This document shows, in pieces, positions 47,894 to 60,311 of a stretch of DNA of 64,000 nucleotides. Within the stretch, counting starts at the first letter, position 1. Every line of letters begins with the position of its first letter. The position numbers and the translations under genes were made by a program. A model generated the notes under the pieces. The model had not been told where the DNA came from, did no database searches, and saw only the letters and a program-made list of their open reading frames with translations. The DNA comes from Takakia lepidozioides (lineage: Eukaryota; Streptophyta; Takakiopsida; Takakiales; Takakiaceae): contig CM060732.1 in the NCBI GenBank assembly GCA_030704615.1, positions 41,893,053 through 41,957,052 of the forward strand. The letters are read 5' to 3'.

Positions 47894-50800
47894 ATGGCTG
47901 TGTTGACCAGAGGACGGAGTTTAATGGAGTCCCTTATACGGGATACAAATATGAAGGAGTTTTTCGGAGGCAGGGATGCCAATGTTGCGGTATCACCTAA
48001 AGGAGATGAGCGCAGCCCTTCCAGCACCAAAAAATTGATCAAAGAGCTCTCCTCTCTTGCCAATGTGGTAGTTGGCCGTTGTGCAAGGTAGAACACCTAC
48101 ATTTTCCCTAGCTGGCATTTTCACTTTCCAATTCTCTGGAAACATTTGACAGAAGTAATACTTCCTGTTCGCACACTTTCTAGCAGTAGAACACTTCAAA
48201 GAAAAATATAGTTACCCATTGCCAGCTATTCATGAAGACTTTCTGGAATGCTATCTCTACTTTGTTCTTACTTCACTCTACTTTGTTCTTATTTGCAGGC
48301 CATGAGTTTTTGTCGACTATCTGGCAGCTTTTTTTTCCTGTATCTTTGTTGTCATTGAGCACGATTCATGTGCTTCTTGGCAAAGTTGTGTTAAGTGGCA
48401 AAGCTCAGTTTTGATTGTACTTATTTTAAATTCGCCTCGTACAATGTGACCATCTTAAGTCCTGTCATCTTAGGTACTGCCATTGGTTCCGGAAATCATG
48501 AAAGTCATGACTTGGCTCCTGTCTATTGAATCCCCAAAGATTTTCTGGCACGATAACATAGTTGTTGTCTAAGTGTAGTAACTTATCTCCTATTCCTTCC
48601 CTATCCCTGCCTATTGGCATATCAAACTCTTACCAAACATTCATGAGTGAACCTTGCACTCAAGATATGGATGACTGTATGGAGCCTTTTTTTGTAGAGC
48701 TTTGCAAGTCCTCTGAAGCTACTGTTCTTCTCATGCGACTATAGCTGCCATTGTTCAATGGTCTATGGCATATTTACAAGCTGATAACTGAGTACCATGG
48801 TTTGTGCTGAGAATCTTCAGGCATGAAATAGCCCATGAATCAAGGTTCAGATGATGGTGGATGTAAAGGTCCCAGGTTTTGACTTTTGTGCAACTGCTAT
48901 TCAGCCACTTACATCACCTATTACAGAGAAAGAAGTTACACACATGCATGGACATCACTGAGTTCTCCACTCATATTCACAGTTACAATGCCTTCTGGGC
49001 TTTGGGGGATGCCCTAACTCTTCATTGTGCTGCTGCTAAGAATGGGTTGTGGGTGAGTCTCTCTAGGATTTTGCTACTTAGCCCTGAGGAGCTGCAGCGG
49101 CATTTTGATGAGGAAGCACCCATGTCAGCCAGACATCCATCACGGTATGCACACAACCTGCTGGAGTACATCTGTTTTCGGGCCCTTTCTGTGGCTGTGC
49201 AAGTTACCGACCATCTGAGTGACAAGGAGTTTCGGCGCCTGTCCTTCGACATTATGCTTGCTTGGGAAGCTCCTGGTGCCACCAACAGGCCTGTCTTGAA
49301 GGTGAGGCTTTCATCTGGATCAGTGGCAAGGAGTTAAACAATATGTCCATTCCTCGAGACACAGGATCTTGTTGAGCAGGCTGTTGCTGGTACTGCTGGA
49401 TAAGATCTGATGGTTGTTGATTGTGGACCCTGGTGGAGGTTTTTTCTTTTGCTTCTTGGGAGGTGGCTGGGAGAGATTGGGAGGATCTGCAGCGTTTAGT
49501 CCATTCTGGAATAGGGCTACACCCAAGTTATAAGCTGGGTAGCGACAGGGGGTGGGGATTATTGGTGATTCATAAAGTCATTGCTAATATCCCCACCCCC
49601 TTGTTTCGCATGGCATGACAGAAGGAACAACATGTTAATAGGAATACAAAAGAGGGCTCAACTGCGGAGGATGAGGAAGATGGGGCGCTATTCTATTCTG
49701 ACTTGATGTCTATGATGGTCATTTATCCATCTCCCAGACTCTTTTGTGCACAAACCTCTTAGTTGGTGCCTAGGGTGACTTAGACAGTTTATCATACTGG
49801 TTTGTCTCTAGTTGAAAGATTTGAAAAATGGTGACTGTCAACCTGACAGATTTATTGTGATTTTCAATTATTTGCAGGTTGATGTGGAGAACACTGTGGG
49901 ATTGGATGCATTTGTCCGGTTGGCCCCTGCCGTCCCTGTAGTAGCAGACCCGATCAGTGTGCATCGCCAGTTTGAGGCTCTTACCTCCTCCACTGGAGGC
50001 CGTCTGCCTTTCCCTATTTATGACAAATACCTCATCGAGCTGGACAAGTAAGCACTTGTGCCCCAGTGACAGTGAATTTCTTCTCCTTCAGTCCCTGATT
50101 ACTTGCACATTCAATCCAGGTCATGGTAGACATAATGCATGAGCACCTTCTTCTTTTCTAAGAGTGACAGGGAATTTCTTCTCTAGTCCCTGATTACTTG
50201 CACATTCAATCCAGGTCATGGTAGACATAATGCATGAGCACCTACTTTTCTAAGAAAGTGTTATTCACAAGGGATACACTTAGTAGACCTGCCTTCAATG
50301 CTGCATGGCCTCCTCTTTCAAAGGGGATAGGGCTCTGTTTAAACAACCTTGCTTTAGCGAAACCTTCCTGGGAGGGTGGTACAACTCCTTGCAGTCACTC
50401 TCCACTTGCTGATAAGCCTGAAGTGTTGGGCTGTGTTGATTTGTCGGGTGGAATAGGTCAATCAAAACCATCAAGAGCCAAGTGACACACTCACTGGTTA
50501 ATGCGCTTCGTCTGGCCAAAAACGAAGCAGTGATAGACATTGATGGAACTGCCACAACACAGCCTGTCCTGCAGCATATTGGCTTCTCTGCTTGGCCAGG
50601 TGAGGTTGAGGTCAAACAGAGGCTTTGTCTGTATAGCAGGGTGAATGAAGAGTTAGTAGTTCTTCGTGATGGTTGTGCATACGTGTAGTTCATTTCAGCT
50701 GGGGATGTTGCCAGTAGAGTGGCAAAAATAAGCGATTTTACCTTGTGGTGAGTATATGTAAGAAGGCACCCTTCAAGATTATGGATTGTGGAAGATTAAT

Positions 50801-53650
50801 TTCGCTAATAGAAAAAAATTGTACTCATGAATCTTGTTTTCCATAGCCTTGTGGCCATAGGCCCCGCACCCAGTTTGGGAAGAACAACAGGGAATGAAAA
50901 CAGGAAATCGCTACGCTGTGAGTTGGTCAGCAATGTTTTGACCTTTCAACACTCTTGGACTCAGATGTTCTGCAGGGGACATGTTTTGGAGGGTTTTTAG
51001 TTCATTAGTGGTGGGGCCAGTACCAAACAACGATTGCATAATTTCACCCCTGCAGCAAACACCCGACTGATTTTTCCATATGGTGGATTGAAATTGGACA
51101 GGGCGGTTGACATTGACTGATCATGCATTATACTTTGAAGCGACGGGAGTTGTGTCCTACGATAAAGCTAAGAAGTTTGATCTATCTGGAGATTTGAAGC
51201 ATGTGATTAAGCCAGATTTAACAGGCCCCTGGGGTGCACGCCTCTTTGATAAAGCTGTCATGTACAAATCAAATGTTACGTAAGTTCCTATGGAATTCCC
51301 TTGGAGTTTTTTATGAGATCTTACCAGGATGTTTGTTTTGAAGCCAGGGCTACTTAGTTTTTGTTCAGCTACTTTTTCAATAATTTTAATGCAAGTCAAA
51401 AGGGAGGATCCTATCTGGTGAAGAGGCAAGCCTGAATTGTACGGAAAAGGCCGAGTTAAAAGCGAAAAATCCCCTCAAGCTAGATGGCATTTCAATGTAC
51501 ATAGGAACTATTCCATGTCTTTATGGTGAACTGGTTGACACTTTTAACCAAGCATAATTGTGGCCGGTTGGGCATGCAGTCTGGAACCCCTAGTGCTGGA
51601 GTTCCCCGAATTGACAGGGCGCACACGTCGCGACTATTGGTTAACCATCATCCGGGAGGTAGTGGCAGCACACCAATTTATACGTACACATCAGTTGGAA
51701 GGTGTGGGAAAAGCAGAAGCTCTGGCAAAGGCAGTGCTAGGTGTGGCTCGCTTGCGCGCAACAAGAGAAACTTTTCATGTCTTGCCTCCCAGACCTCACA
51801 GCCTGCTTACTTACTCATTGGCAGAGGAAATGCCGGGGGGTGACTTGGTCCTGGCAGCTTTAGCAGACACCTTGCGCCACACTGGGCAGGGTGAAGGGCA
51901 AGGGGGTGGGGAAAACTTCCGTCTCCGCCACCAAGGGAGTCGCACATATGCCAGCTCTGCAAGCTCACCTAGCTCAGCTGTAGCCAGCTTTGGGCCTTCA
52001 CCTCCAAAAGGAAATAGTGATAAGACCAAGGAGTCACCTGTATCTATTGGTGAGATCCTCATTGGTGACATGACACCATTGGAAAAGGCCATCATACAAT
52101 CACGAGATAATACGAAGAAAGTAATGCTGGCACAAGCATCTATAGATGGTGTCAAAGTTGAGGGGATTGGCACGAATGTTGCAGTCATGAAGGTGGGCCC
52201 CTTATCCTAGTGAAACATTATCGTGTGGTAAAACAATTCTATTTGCTTCCAATCTACAGAAACCATATACCAACTATGTTATGGACACATCCTTTTGACA
52301 AAATGGGCATTGTCTTTTGTGTAAGTAGGTATGTCATGGTACTGTTGTGTGTACTGCAGGAGTTGCTGGTGCCTTTGATGGCCTTGGTTTCGTGGCTTCA
52401 AGTTGTAATGTCATGGGAGGAGCCGACTGCATCATTTACTTTCTGTGCTGCCATTTCTTATTTCATCTACAAGTGGGTAGATACATTTCAGAACCCTTTG
52501 TCTTGCTGTTGGTTTGGGAAAGCATCAGGTGCTGTCATGGACTCTTTGCTGCTGCTTCACATGTGAATGGCGCAACCTGGAGCCCATTTTCTTAAGGGGC
52601 ATCCGCTGACATATGTTCTGACCTTGTGTCTGCCCTGCAGTGTAGCACTCTCTGTGGCTGATTTGTTAAGTTCATTCTGATTAGTCTCAGCATTCACCAA
52701 ATGTAGAAAGCTTATTTCTCTTTTGCAGTCCATGTGTTCAGTCTTCACTGCATTCCAGCTCACATAAGACAGCATTGCAGTCTTCATGGAGTTGGGATTT
52801 AGAGATCCAACTAAGAAGGATGAGCATGTGGTGGACAGGGATTGGATGGTCTATATTCCACCACTCTCGCTGGCGGGCATGGCAGGTTACATGGGGTGGT
52901 TGCGATATGTGCGAAATGAGGAGCCTATACGGGAATTGATTGTCCCCACACCCCCTGGGCAGAATACCGTTGAGCAATTGCTGGGACTCCAGCAAGCACT
53001 GGGGCAGTTGGAAGGCCTTATTCAGGCTGGCAACATTGTCCTACTCAAAATCCGTGCTTTGTTACTATCGGCTTTTCCTGAGGTGCTGCGATACGACCTT
53101 CCTGTCACCGCCCAATGAAGTGTGTCCTTTTTTGTGATTGTGCTGTATGCAGTTACAAATGTTTAAGGTTTGTGATTTTTCTGGAATGGCCACATGAGGG
53201 GGTTTTGAGAGAAACTGTCCATACATAGTCTTTCGTCACTTGCCTTGTTTGCTGTGCCGTTCTGTGGGCACTGTCTCGGCAGTATTCTGGAGGCATGGAT
53301 AACATTCAATGCTATATCAAAGAGTATTCTTCAGTTGGATCATTTTTATCTTCACTTTCGTCACTTGCCTTCAAAGTAGTCTTCAGCAAGACTGATTCAT
53401 GAGGGTGTGGGCTTTACAGGCAACGAATCAAGTCATGGTTCTGCTGTTGGTGTCTGCCATGGCTTTGGTGGTATTACCAATGAAGTGGTTGGTTTTGATT
53501 GCATTCTTGAATATATTCACCAGCCAGATGCAAGTACGACGAGACAGCACTGCCCGATGGACCCGTCGCTTGAATGAATGGTGGTATAGCATACCTGTGG
53601 TGCCTGTCCGATTTTTAAGACCTGAAGAAGTCGGTAACATACGTCAATGA
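47894..53650 (+). CDS. DUF639 family protein (plant-specific, membrane-associated C-terminus)
   Basis: The function of this family (Arabidopsis At3g18350/At2g21720 type) is unknown. Ten exons join in phase: 47894-48087, 49067-49301, 49622-49717, 49878-50047, 50457-50599, 51102-51279, 51580-52192, 52360-52472, 52839-53082 and 53420-53650, giving 738 residues, full family length. Landmarks in order: ANVVVGRCAR, SPEELQRHFDEEAP, FRRLSFDIMLAWE, YDKYLIELDK, EAVIDIDGTATTQPVLQHIG, FSAWPGRLTLTDHALYFEATG, KHVIKPDLTGPWGARLFDKA, FPELTGRTRRDYWLTIIREV, MPGGDLVLAALADTL, VKVEGIGTNVAVMK, then hydrophobic segments (LLVPLMALVSWL; VMVLLLVSAMALVVLPMKWL) around GQNTVEQLLGLQQALGQLEG. The exon 3 donor (ATG|GTCATT) and the exon 5 acceptor (AATAG) are non-ideal, but phase and homology fit. 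The gene seems intact. Confidence 0.93.
50065..50254. repeat. Two-copy tandem duplication (about 98 bp) in DUF639 intron 4
   Basis: The unit beginning AGTGACAG at 50065 is repeated from 50163 with a few differences and a small deletion near the end. Both copies include CCTGATTACTTGCACATTC and GGTAGACATAATGCATGAGC. Confidence 0.9.
50818..50882 (+). repeat. Dispersed repeat, copy 4 (extended)
   Basis: In intron 5 of the DUF639 gene. The core at 50841-50858 is exact; TTGTACTCAT lies upstream and GCACCCAGTTTGGGA with AACA-rich sequence downstream, parallel to the copy at 19.1 kb. Confidence 0.65.
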
Positions 53651-56515
53651 TCTTTGTGCCTATACTAGGCTCCCTTCATTTTTGTGCATATATTATTGTA
53701 GGCAACAGGTCAGAACCGACTAATTAAAGGAACAGTATGCACTTTCTTTGCCTACAGAGGCCAAGACATAGTTAGAATTGTACTATAGCTGCAGCATGAG
53801 TGGAAAGGTATGTTCAAATCTGGACATGAGTTATGGGGAAGACGAAGTCCCCCATTGTCGATGAAATTCTTGCAAAAATCTAAACCAATGAAACTGATTG
53901 CCACCTTCAGTGCCCGATTGTTAAGTTTGTACCCATGGATGGTTTCCAGTGAAGGCTGTGGAGGGAAGTTTTTCGAAATACACCTTCCAGACCTCAGGAC
54001 ATGAACATACGGTGCAGCCCTCACTGTAAGGAAGGTGCATGCCCACCTTTGAACAGAACAGTATGCGCAAGGTAAAGAGGCCACTTCGCTCTGCCAGGCT
54101 TTCTCTTAAATGTTCCAAAAAGTTGGCCAGCACGTAAAGTGCCATTAGTTGTAGTCCATTAGTTGTTGTTGTATTTTGCTAACATGTACATCAACTTAAC
54201 GTTGCTGGACACGGGTTGTATTTGTTGAGTTTGTGTGCACAGTGGTGAAGATACTGGATTCGCCCTCACGGATTCCGCAATGAGAAGGGAAATTTGCCAG
54301 GTCGCAGTGTATAAGTGAAACTTCACAAAGAAATAAAGTTAGGCGGACAATTAGACGCACTTGGTGTCCCTCTTTCATCCAGTTCAGAAAGTGGGAGGCT
54401 GTTCGAAGTAATGCTATATGTAGTTGGAGCAGCATTCAGGGAAGTGGGCCTGCTAAGGGGATACAGCATGCGGCCAGGGCCTTAGGCAAATTTGCCTAGG
54501 GGGCTTATTCATCTTTGCTCTACTTCTATGGTTTGTTTTTTTGGGGGCCCTGCTAGTGCAGAGTGCATAGCCCCCTAGGTACTAGGTACTAGTAAGTGAG
54601 CGACCTCACAAGCTGGTGGGACCGAAGCCCACCGAGCCCTCAGCGGTGGAACCCTTCTAGAAGGTCGCCTCCACCACGTACACTTCTCCAAGCCTAGGCT
54701 GCTGGGTCCCACTGCCACCATCCATGTGATAATGTCTTGGCATGGGGTACACAGTTCCCGGCCCTCTTCTTAGCCTTAATACAAGCTTTCCCGTTCCCTT
54801 TTGGCCCTAGTTAATTCCTGGACCACTCTCTAATCCCCACACCCCCTTTTAAACCCGGGCCCTTATTGAATTCGTTCATTGTGAGACTATAGGTGCTCAC
54901 ACACAAGCAAGTGTGCAAACACATCCAAACAATATCAAATAGAGAGTAGCTTTTGGCAGCTCAAACCGGTTTGATCCTAGACTTGGGCCCCCGGCATCAG
55001 TCACCACACCCCACCATGAGACGAGCCTGGGCCCACGTTACCATCACTTGACCCTTTCCACCTAAGCACACGGTCATGGGTTCTCGCCTTATTATCGGAT
55101 GGGCTCAAACTGCCCACCAGAGATCAGAGGGTCAAACAAGGCGGGACTTAACGGATAACTTTAGTGCCTCCACTATAAATGGGAACTATCAAATAGGTAC
55201 CATCACTAAATTAATAAGTACCCAAGATACTCAGTGTATACACTCATTTCTATTTTTCTCTCTTAGTTAATATATCTATGATCATATTTTGTATAAGTAT
55301 TAAGGAGGAGGACCTCCTCTATATAGGCTCTTGGAGGCGGCCGCCTGACCCTCTTATAGGGGGGGTCGTTAAGGGGTGGTGGAGCCTTCCATAAGGCCCT
55401 ACACATGTCATACTCTACAGAACCCTATTGTACTATTTGACACTTGTACCCTAAAAAAACCTCTAGTCCCACGTCCATTGGGAGCTCCCCATGGGCTCTT
55501 CCAATGTTTTGGCTATTTTTGACCTTCCCTAACTTAAACGGGTCCTCTTCCTCGTCCAGCTGTCCCTCCACCCGGGCCCACCAGTCCACCCAGCAAAGCT
55601 CCTTTTTCCCTCCTCCTAGTGTCCTTCCACCGCCTTCCCACCCGGTCCTCCACTTGGTCATGCCATCTGCCCAGGCGGACTATTTTTCAAATGAAACTTG
55701 GGCTACAAATATGTATCCATATTAAGCCCGTATATAGTTTGATGAGGGTACCTGTTTATATTTCCGTTTTTCGCAGATTAGGATTCATGGCTCTACCTCA
55801 GCCTCCCCATTGGCCACAGCTCCCACCATATCGATTTCCTCGACGTTCAATTTCTCCCCAAACAGATCTAGGGTACTTATAGATTAGAATATGTAGTGGA
55901 GAAATTTTTGTCAAAGTCCCTGTACAAGCAAAATATAAGTTAGCCCAAATGTTTGTCATTTCTGGCTGAAAGGAATACAAGTAATTGACAAGCCGGTCAA
56001 CCTTGACAGTCGAATTTTGAGGTAGGTAGTTGCTTTGTGGTGTGGGCTTACATGACATGAAATGAGCTGAACATGCAATTTGACTCATTAATATACTACC
56101 AAATGTATTTATTGGGTCCTCCCTAAAGAGGAGACTATGCATATGTCAAAAATTCCCTCAACTCTAGTGTAGACTGAAGGTCGGAGACTAGTTTAGTTTC
56201 AAATTTAACTCTAGCACAAATATGGTGCCATAGTGCCACATCATTGTCAGCCACATCATCATTGTCATGCCACATCATCGTCCTCATCCATGTCGTTGTC
56301 ATCTTGCCATGTCATCATCGTCATTTTAAAGCAGCCCGAAAAAAAAAAAAAAAAAAAAAAAAAGGTCGAAAGTCATTTATCGCCGCCACATCTGCATGTT
56401 GTCATTTTTATGCTGCCCGAAAATGAAAAAATTAAATTGTTTCTTTTTTTGCAAATGTAGTCTAATATGACTTTCTTCCTTTTTTCTGTTTCTTTCACAC
56501 ATCCAATGTAAAGGT
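53651..56515. other. Intergenic, decayed repeats suspected
   Basis: The start holds the DUF639 3' UTR. From 54.4 to 55.9 kb the sequence is unlike its surroundings: short palindromes, CCTATATAGG-like words and long non-coding stretches suggest LTR or DNA-transposon remnants, but I could not define ends. A pure A run lies at about 56,339-56,363. No coding gene is supported. Confidence 0.3.
54495..54579. repeat. Inverted repeat, perfect 11-bp arms
   Basis: CCTAGGGGGCT at 54495-54505 is mirrored as AGCCCCCTAGG at 54569-54579 with a 63-bp loop. Just before it, CTTAGGCAAA/TTTGCCTAGG at 54481-54500 forms a second, loopless near-palindrome. Confidence 0.6.
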
Positions 56516-56524
56516 TACAACATT

Positions 56525-56754
56525 TTTATTTTTTATTTTATTTTCAGAAAAAAGAAACCTGGGAGCGACTGCTCACAATTCAGGCCCTTGAGAGGGGGGG
56601 AAATTAACCCCCTGTCAGATAAGCCATTAGGCACACAGGTGGAAACGTCACCACCAGACCAACCGGTCACGAACAATCCACACACCAGGCATGGCAGCGG
56701 GTTTGAACCCCAAACCACTAGGGCGACACATTGTGCACTTACCAGCTGATGTGC
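56525..56754 (-). mobile_element. tRNA-derived SINE, 230 bp
   Basis: On the minus strand the head reads like a tRNA: GCACATCAGCTGGTAAGTGC corresponds to the D-arm and A-box, and GGTTCAAACCC is a perfect RNA polymerase III B-box about 40 bp later. A non-tRNA body follows and then an A-rich tail (AAAATAAAATAAAAAATAAA in sense, 56,525-56,546). Flanking TACAACATT (56516-56524 and 56755-56763) is a perfect 9-bp target-site duplication. A functional tRNA is excluded because no acceptor stem can form around it. Confidence 0.83.
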
Positions 56755-56763
56755 TACAACATT

Positions 56764-57696
56764 AACTTTAACCCCTAATGGACGAGGCAACCTGAATCAG
56801 GTCGCCGGAAAATTTTGATTGGATGAAAATCATCGAGATGAATTCGGATGAATTCGAGCCCTGAATGAAAAATGTAGGAAATTAAATTCTAAGCCCCCCC
56901 CCCCTCTATTGATGGCACCCCAAAAATCCTAAAGGACAGCCGGCAGGATTTTTTGGAAAGTGTGGGGTACCCAAAAATCAGTGGTTTGGGGCCCTCTAGC
57001 AGGGTTGACCTGCCACATGGCCGGCTAGATGGGGTGGGGTTCATGCGTTTGGCGGTGACGGGTGCCACCGGGGGCTGCATGTCCGCCCGTGCGGTCAGTC
57101 ACATCTCCCCCCCGCACGCGCGAAGGGTGGCGGGAGGTGGGAGGGACGGGCACTTCGCGTCCTTCGTTCTCTCTCGTTTGTGCATGTCGAGGGCTCACAG
57201 CTTGCTGTGTGCAGATCTTCCTTTTACGCTCCTTCTTCCTTCCTGTGTCGATCCTATTTAGCCTTATATGCGCTTGATTGTTTTCTTTGTGCGCTTATTT
57301 GGGCTCTTTGCGATGTGGGTGTGTGCGGGCCGCTGTTCTATTTTGCGCCGCGGAGCTTTTGTTTGTCTTTAAAGCTGGCCGCTGCATTTACATCTGCTGC
57401 TTCACCTACATTTACGAGGTGCGAGAAGGGCTGCGCAGCCGTCTGTTCGCCTTAGGTACAAGCTCACCCATTTTCCTCCTTTGTGCTTTTCTCTTTACAC
57501 CTCTTGCTTATGCTGCATTCAGCTAGTACTAGGGTTCTGCATGCCAACTGATTAGATCCTACAACCATGCCGTCAGGGTTGGTAATGCTTGGGTTTTGTA
57601 TTTCTTGATGTTGGCATCAGATTTGGGGATTTGTTTTTTTGTTCTGTACGTAGGCTTGTAGTGATTGGGGTGAGTTGTCTGGGTGGTAGGGAATCA
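56764..57696. other. Upstream of the piggyBac transposase; no other gene
   Basis: Contains a C run at about 56,897-56,905 and a GC-rich block at 57,000-57,180. This may include the 5' non-coding part of the piggyBac element. I did not find a convincing terminal inverted repeat next to TTAA. Confidence 0.3.
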
Positions 57697-59680
57697 ATGG
57701 CGCCTAAGCGCAAGGCCCTTGTTGCACCTGAGCCACCACCTCCTCCACCCGAGCATGCAGCTGTAGCCCAAGTTATAAGAGAATGGGCGTTGCAAGAACA
57801 ACATTGCACTGAGGAGCAGTGTAAGGTAATCTTGGGCTGCCTTTCTCCTGACTTCCTGTTAAGCTTGCCTCCCCCGCCAGGTGCCGATCGTTGGCCTCGC
57901 CACCCTCGCCCTCACAACTTTCGTTTCCTGTTTAGACGTCAAGTTGCTCTTGTTCTAGGTTGGAGAGAGAGAAGAGAGGAGGGTGACAAGGACGGTTTTA
58001 GTGAGGCTGTGAATTCTGTGTTGAGAGAAGATGTCTGGCCCGATGCCAACAGTCAGTCGTTTGAAGGTTTTGGCTCGTGCAAAGAGGTATCTTCCTGCAA
58101 ATGTGACAGCACCTCCCAAGGGTGTCGTCAGGAAAAAAAACTAGTCATGGAGTGAATTTTGGGATTGGAGGAGAGGCTGGTGGTCTACCGGTGAATGTGG
58201 GGTGTGTTGGCGGGTCTCCGAGTCCGGGGAGGATGGTGGACGTGGGTCGGGTGGCTTTGAAGGAGTTGCATCCCAATAGTGGGGGTGCTGGGGGTACTGT
58301 GAATTTTGGGGAGGAGTCTTCTAATGGGAGTTTTGGGCATGATGAGGCCTCGTCGAACGTGGACGAGGATTTTGACGGTGACAATGGCTACATGGGGGAC
58401 TCTGCCGATGAATGCGACTGGGAGAATGATGGGGTTGATATGGAGTGCGATGAGGAGCCAACCGCGGATTTTGTCAAGATGTTCAAGCCTGCGACTTGGG
58501 AGTCCAATGTTGGCTCTGAGTTTGCATCTGATAGAGGTGCTTTTACTGGCCCTGTACCTGGTCCCTGCCTACCAGATATGAAGGGCTCACATCCTGTTTG
58601 GTTCTTTCGTTTGTTTTGGAGATAACATGTGCTTGCACGGATATGTAGGGACTCCAATCGTTATGTATGTGAGGCTTTCGGTACGGGCACTCGTGGGGGG
58701 CCTAAGTGGAAAGAGCTCACTGTCCGTGAGTTGAGGGCTTGGATTGGGTATGAAGAAATTGCCCCGAACTCGCTTGTACTGGCAACACTCAGAGCAATTC
58801 TTCTCTTGTCCTGTCATCCTCAAAATGATGACGAGAGATAGGTACGAGGGCATCCTCCGCTGTTTGCGTCTTGTTGACAGCGCCACTTTGGTGGCGGATC
58901 CGAAGAATCGCAATTACGACAAGCTTGGAAAGCTAAGGTGGGTGTGTGATGAGATTGTTGATAGGTGTAAAAGCCTCTGGAATCTGAACAAAATGGTGAC
59001 CGTTGATGAGGTCATGATTCGTTATAAGGGGAGGTACTGTCCAATTATGATGTATATGCTTAAGAAACCATGCAGGTGGGGCATAAAGGTGTAGGCCACT
59101 GCTGACTCGGAGACTTCATATGTCTACAATTTCTGTTTTTACTCTGGTAAGAATGCAGGAGGGCCAGATGGCCAGAGGCAGAAGAGTACGATGTTGTTTG
59201 CCGACTGACTGAAGGGCTGCATGGTTTGGGCCATGTCATTGTCACTGACGCTTCTGTATGACTTGGCGAAGCTTGGCATTTGCAGGGCCACTGGCACAGT
59301 CAGATTGAACCGAAAGGGTCTCCCTCCCTCTTTGCTGAAAATGAAGAAATCCAAGACTGCCAAGCAAGGGCAGTCATGGTACAGGATGCATGATTCAAGG
59401 GAGGTGGCTGCTGTGTTATGGTGGGACAAGAAGGGGGTCTTTTTACTGTCATCTGCAGCCAGGCCAGCATGCAACCCTTCCTCTCCTGTGACTGTACACC
59501 GTTTTGTGGGAAACCAAAGAGTGCCTGTGCCATCCGTGCCTGCTCACGTGCAATACCAAACATATATGCGAGGAGTAGATATGCAGGACCAGATGAGGGG
59601 TGCGTATAGCTTGCAGCTGCGCACAAAAAAGTGGTGGCATCGTGGGGTTTTTTTTTTCTTGATACCACAGTGGTGAATGC
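57697..59680 (+). pseudogene. piggyBac-type transposase (DDE_Tnp_1_7 family), decayed and 3'-truncated
   Basis: PiggyBac transposases cut and paste DNA at TTAA with a DDD catalytic triad. The first ORF (MAPKRK…, Pro-rich, 57,697-58,155) and the acidic region of the next (58,122-58,625) are plausible N-terminal parts. Family sequence then runs across frames and stops: FKPATWESNVG, GGPKWKELTVRELRAWIG, KLGKLRWVCDEIVDRC, first Asp at 59005-59007 in TVDEVMIRYKGR, KKPCRWGIKV followed by TAG, GHVIVTD with the second Asp at 59247-59249 in another frame, GTVRLNRKGLP, YQTYMRGVDMQDQMRGAYSL with the third Asp at 59578-59580, and TKKWWHR. Coding similarity continues (FFFLDTTVVNA) right up to 59,680, where an LTR begins. 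No active protein can be made. Confidence 0.88.
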
Positions 59681-60311
59681 TGTCAGGACGAGAACATGAC
59701 TGAACACAAACAAAAGATAAGACTAGAGATACAAGGCTAGACACGAAGTCAAGGTCGGCGTGGCCAAATGCACGATGAGTAAATATGAATCAAGAAGATC
59801 TTTATAACAATGAACAAGAGTACAAGATATTGGAACACGACTTGAATACTGGAATGCTGGAAACTGGACTGGAGTACTAGATACTAAAAACTGGGCTAGA
59901 GTACTGGGAACTGGAAACAAGAGTAGCTTGAACTGGTGTTGGCGAGACTGAAGAGTGTCCAGTCTCGCCTCCTATATATACTGGCTACTAAGAAACTTCC
60001 CCAAGAAACTTTTCCTATGGAGGTTTCTTGCTGGAGAAGTTTACAAGATTAAACAAAGATTTCTTGATGGAGAAGCTTCATTAAATAAAAGAGGTATCTT
60101 GATGGAGAAGTTTCCTCCAAAGGAAGCTTCCTGAGTAGTTTCCCAAGTTATTCTTGGTAATTTGGTAAACTCCCGGTAATTTGGTAAGTAATGGTAAATC
60201 ATGGTAGATCATGGTAAATTATGATAAGTCATGGTAACTTTTGGTAACATAGTAATATGGTAACTTCTGGTATTTACTCCTGGTAAGTTTCTTTGGGCTA
60301 TATCCGTGACA
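59681..60311 (-). mobile_element. LTR of an LTR retrotransposon inserted in piggyBac, 631 bp
   Basis: The segment starts TGTCAGGACG on the plus strand and ends CCGTGACA, so both ends carry TGTCA/TGACA inverted repeats typical of LTRs. Its left edge coincides with the sudden end of piggyBac similarity. On the minus strand a TATATATAG box (about 59,972-59,980) lies inside it, and the purine stretch AGAGGACGGGGTGA at 60,325-60,312 directly precedes the LTR start, as a polypurine tract would. This makes it a 3' LTR of a minus-strand element whose interior lies to the right but is largely missing. The flanking 5-mers (AATGC left, TCACC right) differ, as expected if it is not a solo LTR. Confidence 0.65.

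Noticed and set aside
54475-54552. Tiny hAT-like element with CAGGGCC at both ends
   Set aside because: The flanking 8-mers (CATGCGGC and CTAGTGCA) do not match, so no target duplication; only the inverted repeat was kept.
56600-56620. TTAACCCCC as a piggyBac left end
   Set aside because: It lies inside the SINE defined by its own target duplication, and no matching right end next to TTAA was found.
56680-56765. Possible tRNA gene on the minus strand
   Set aside because: The A- and B-boxes fit, but no acceptor stem pairs around them and an A-rich tail with a target duplication marks it as a SINE.
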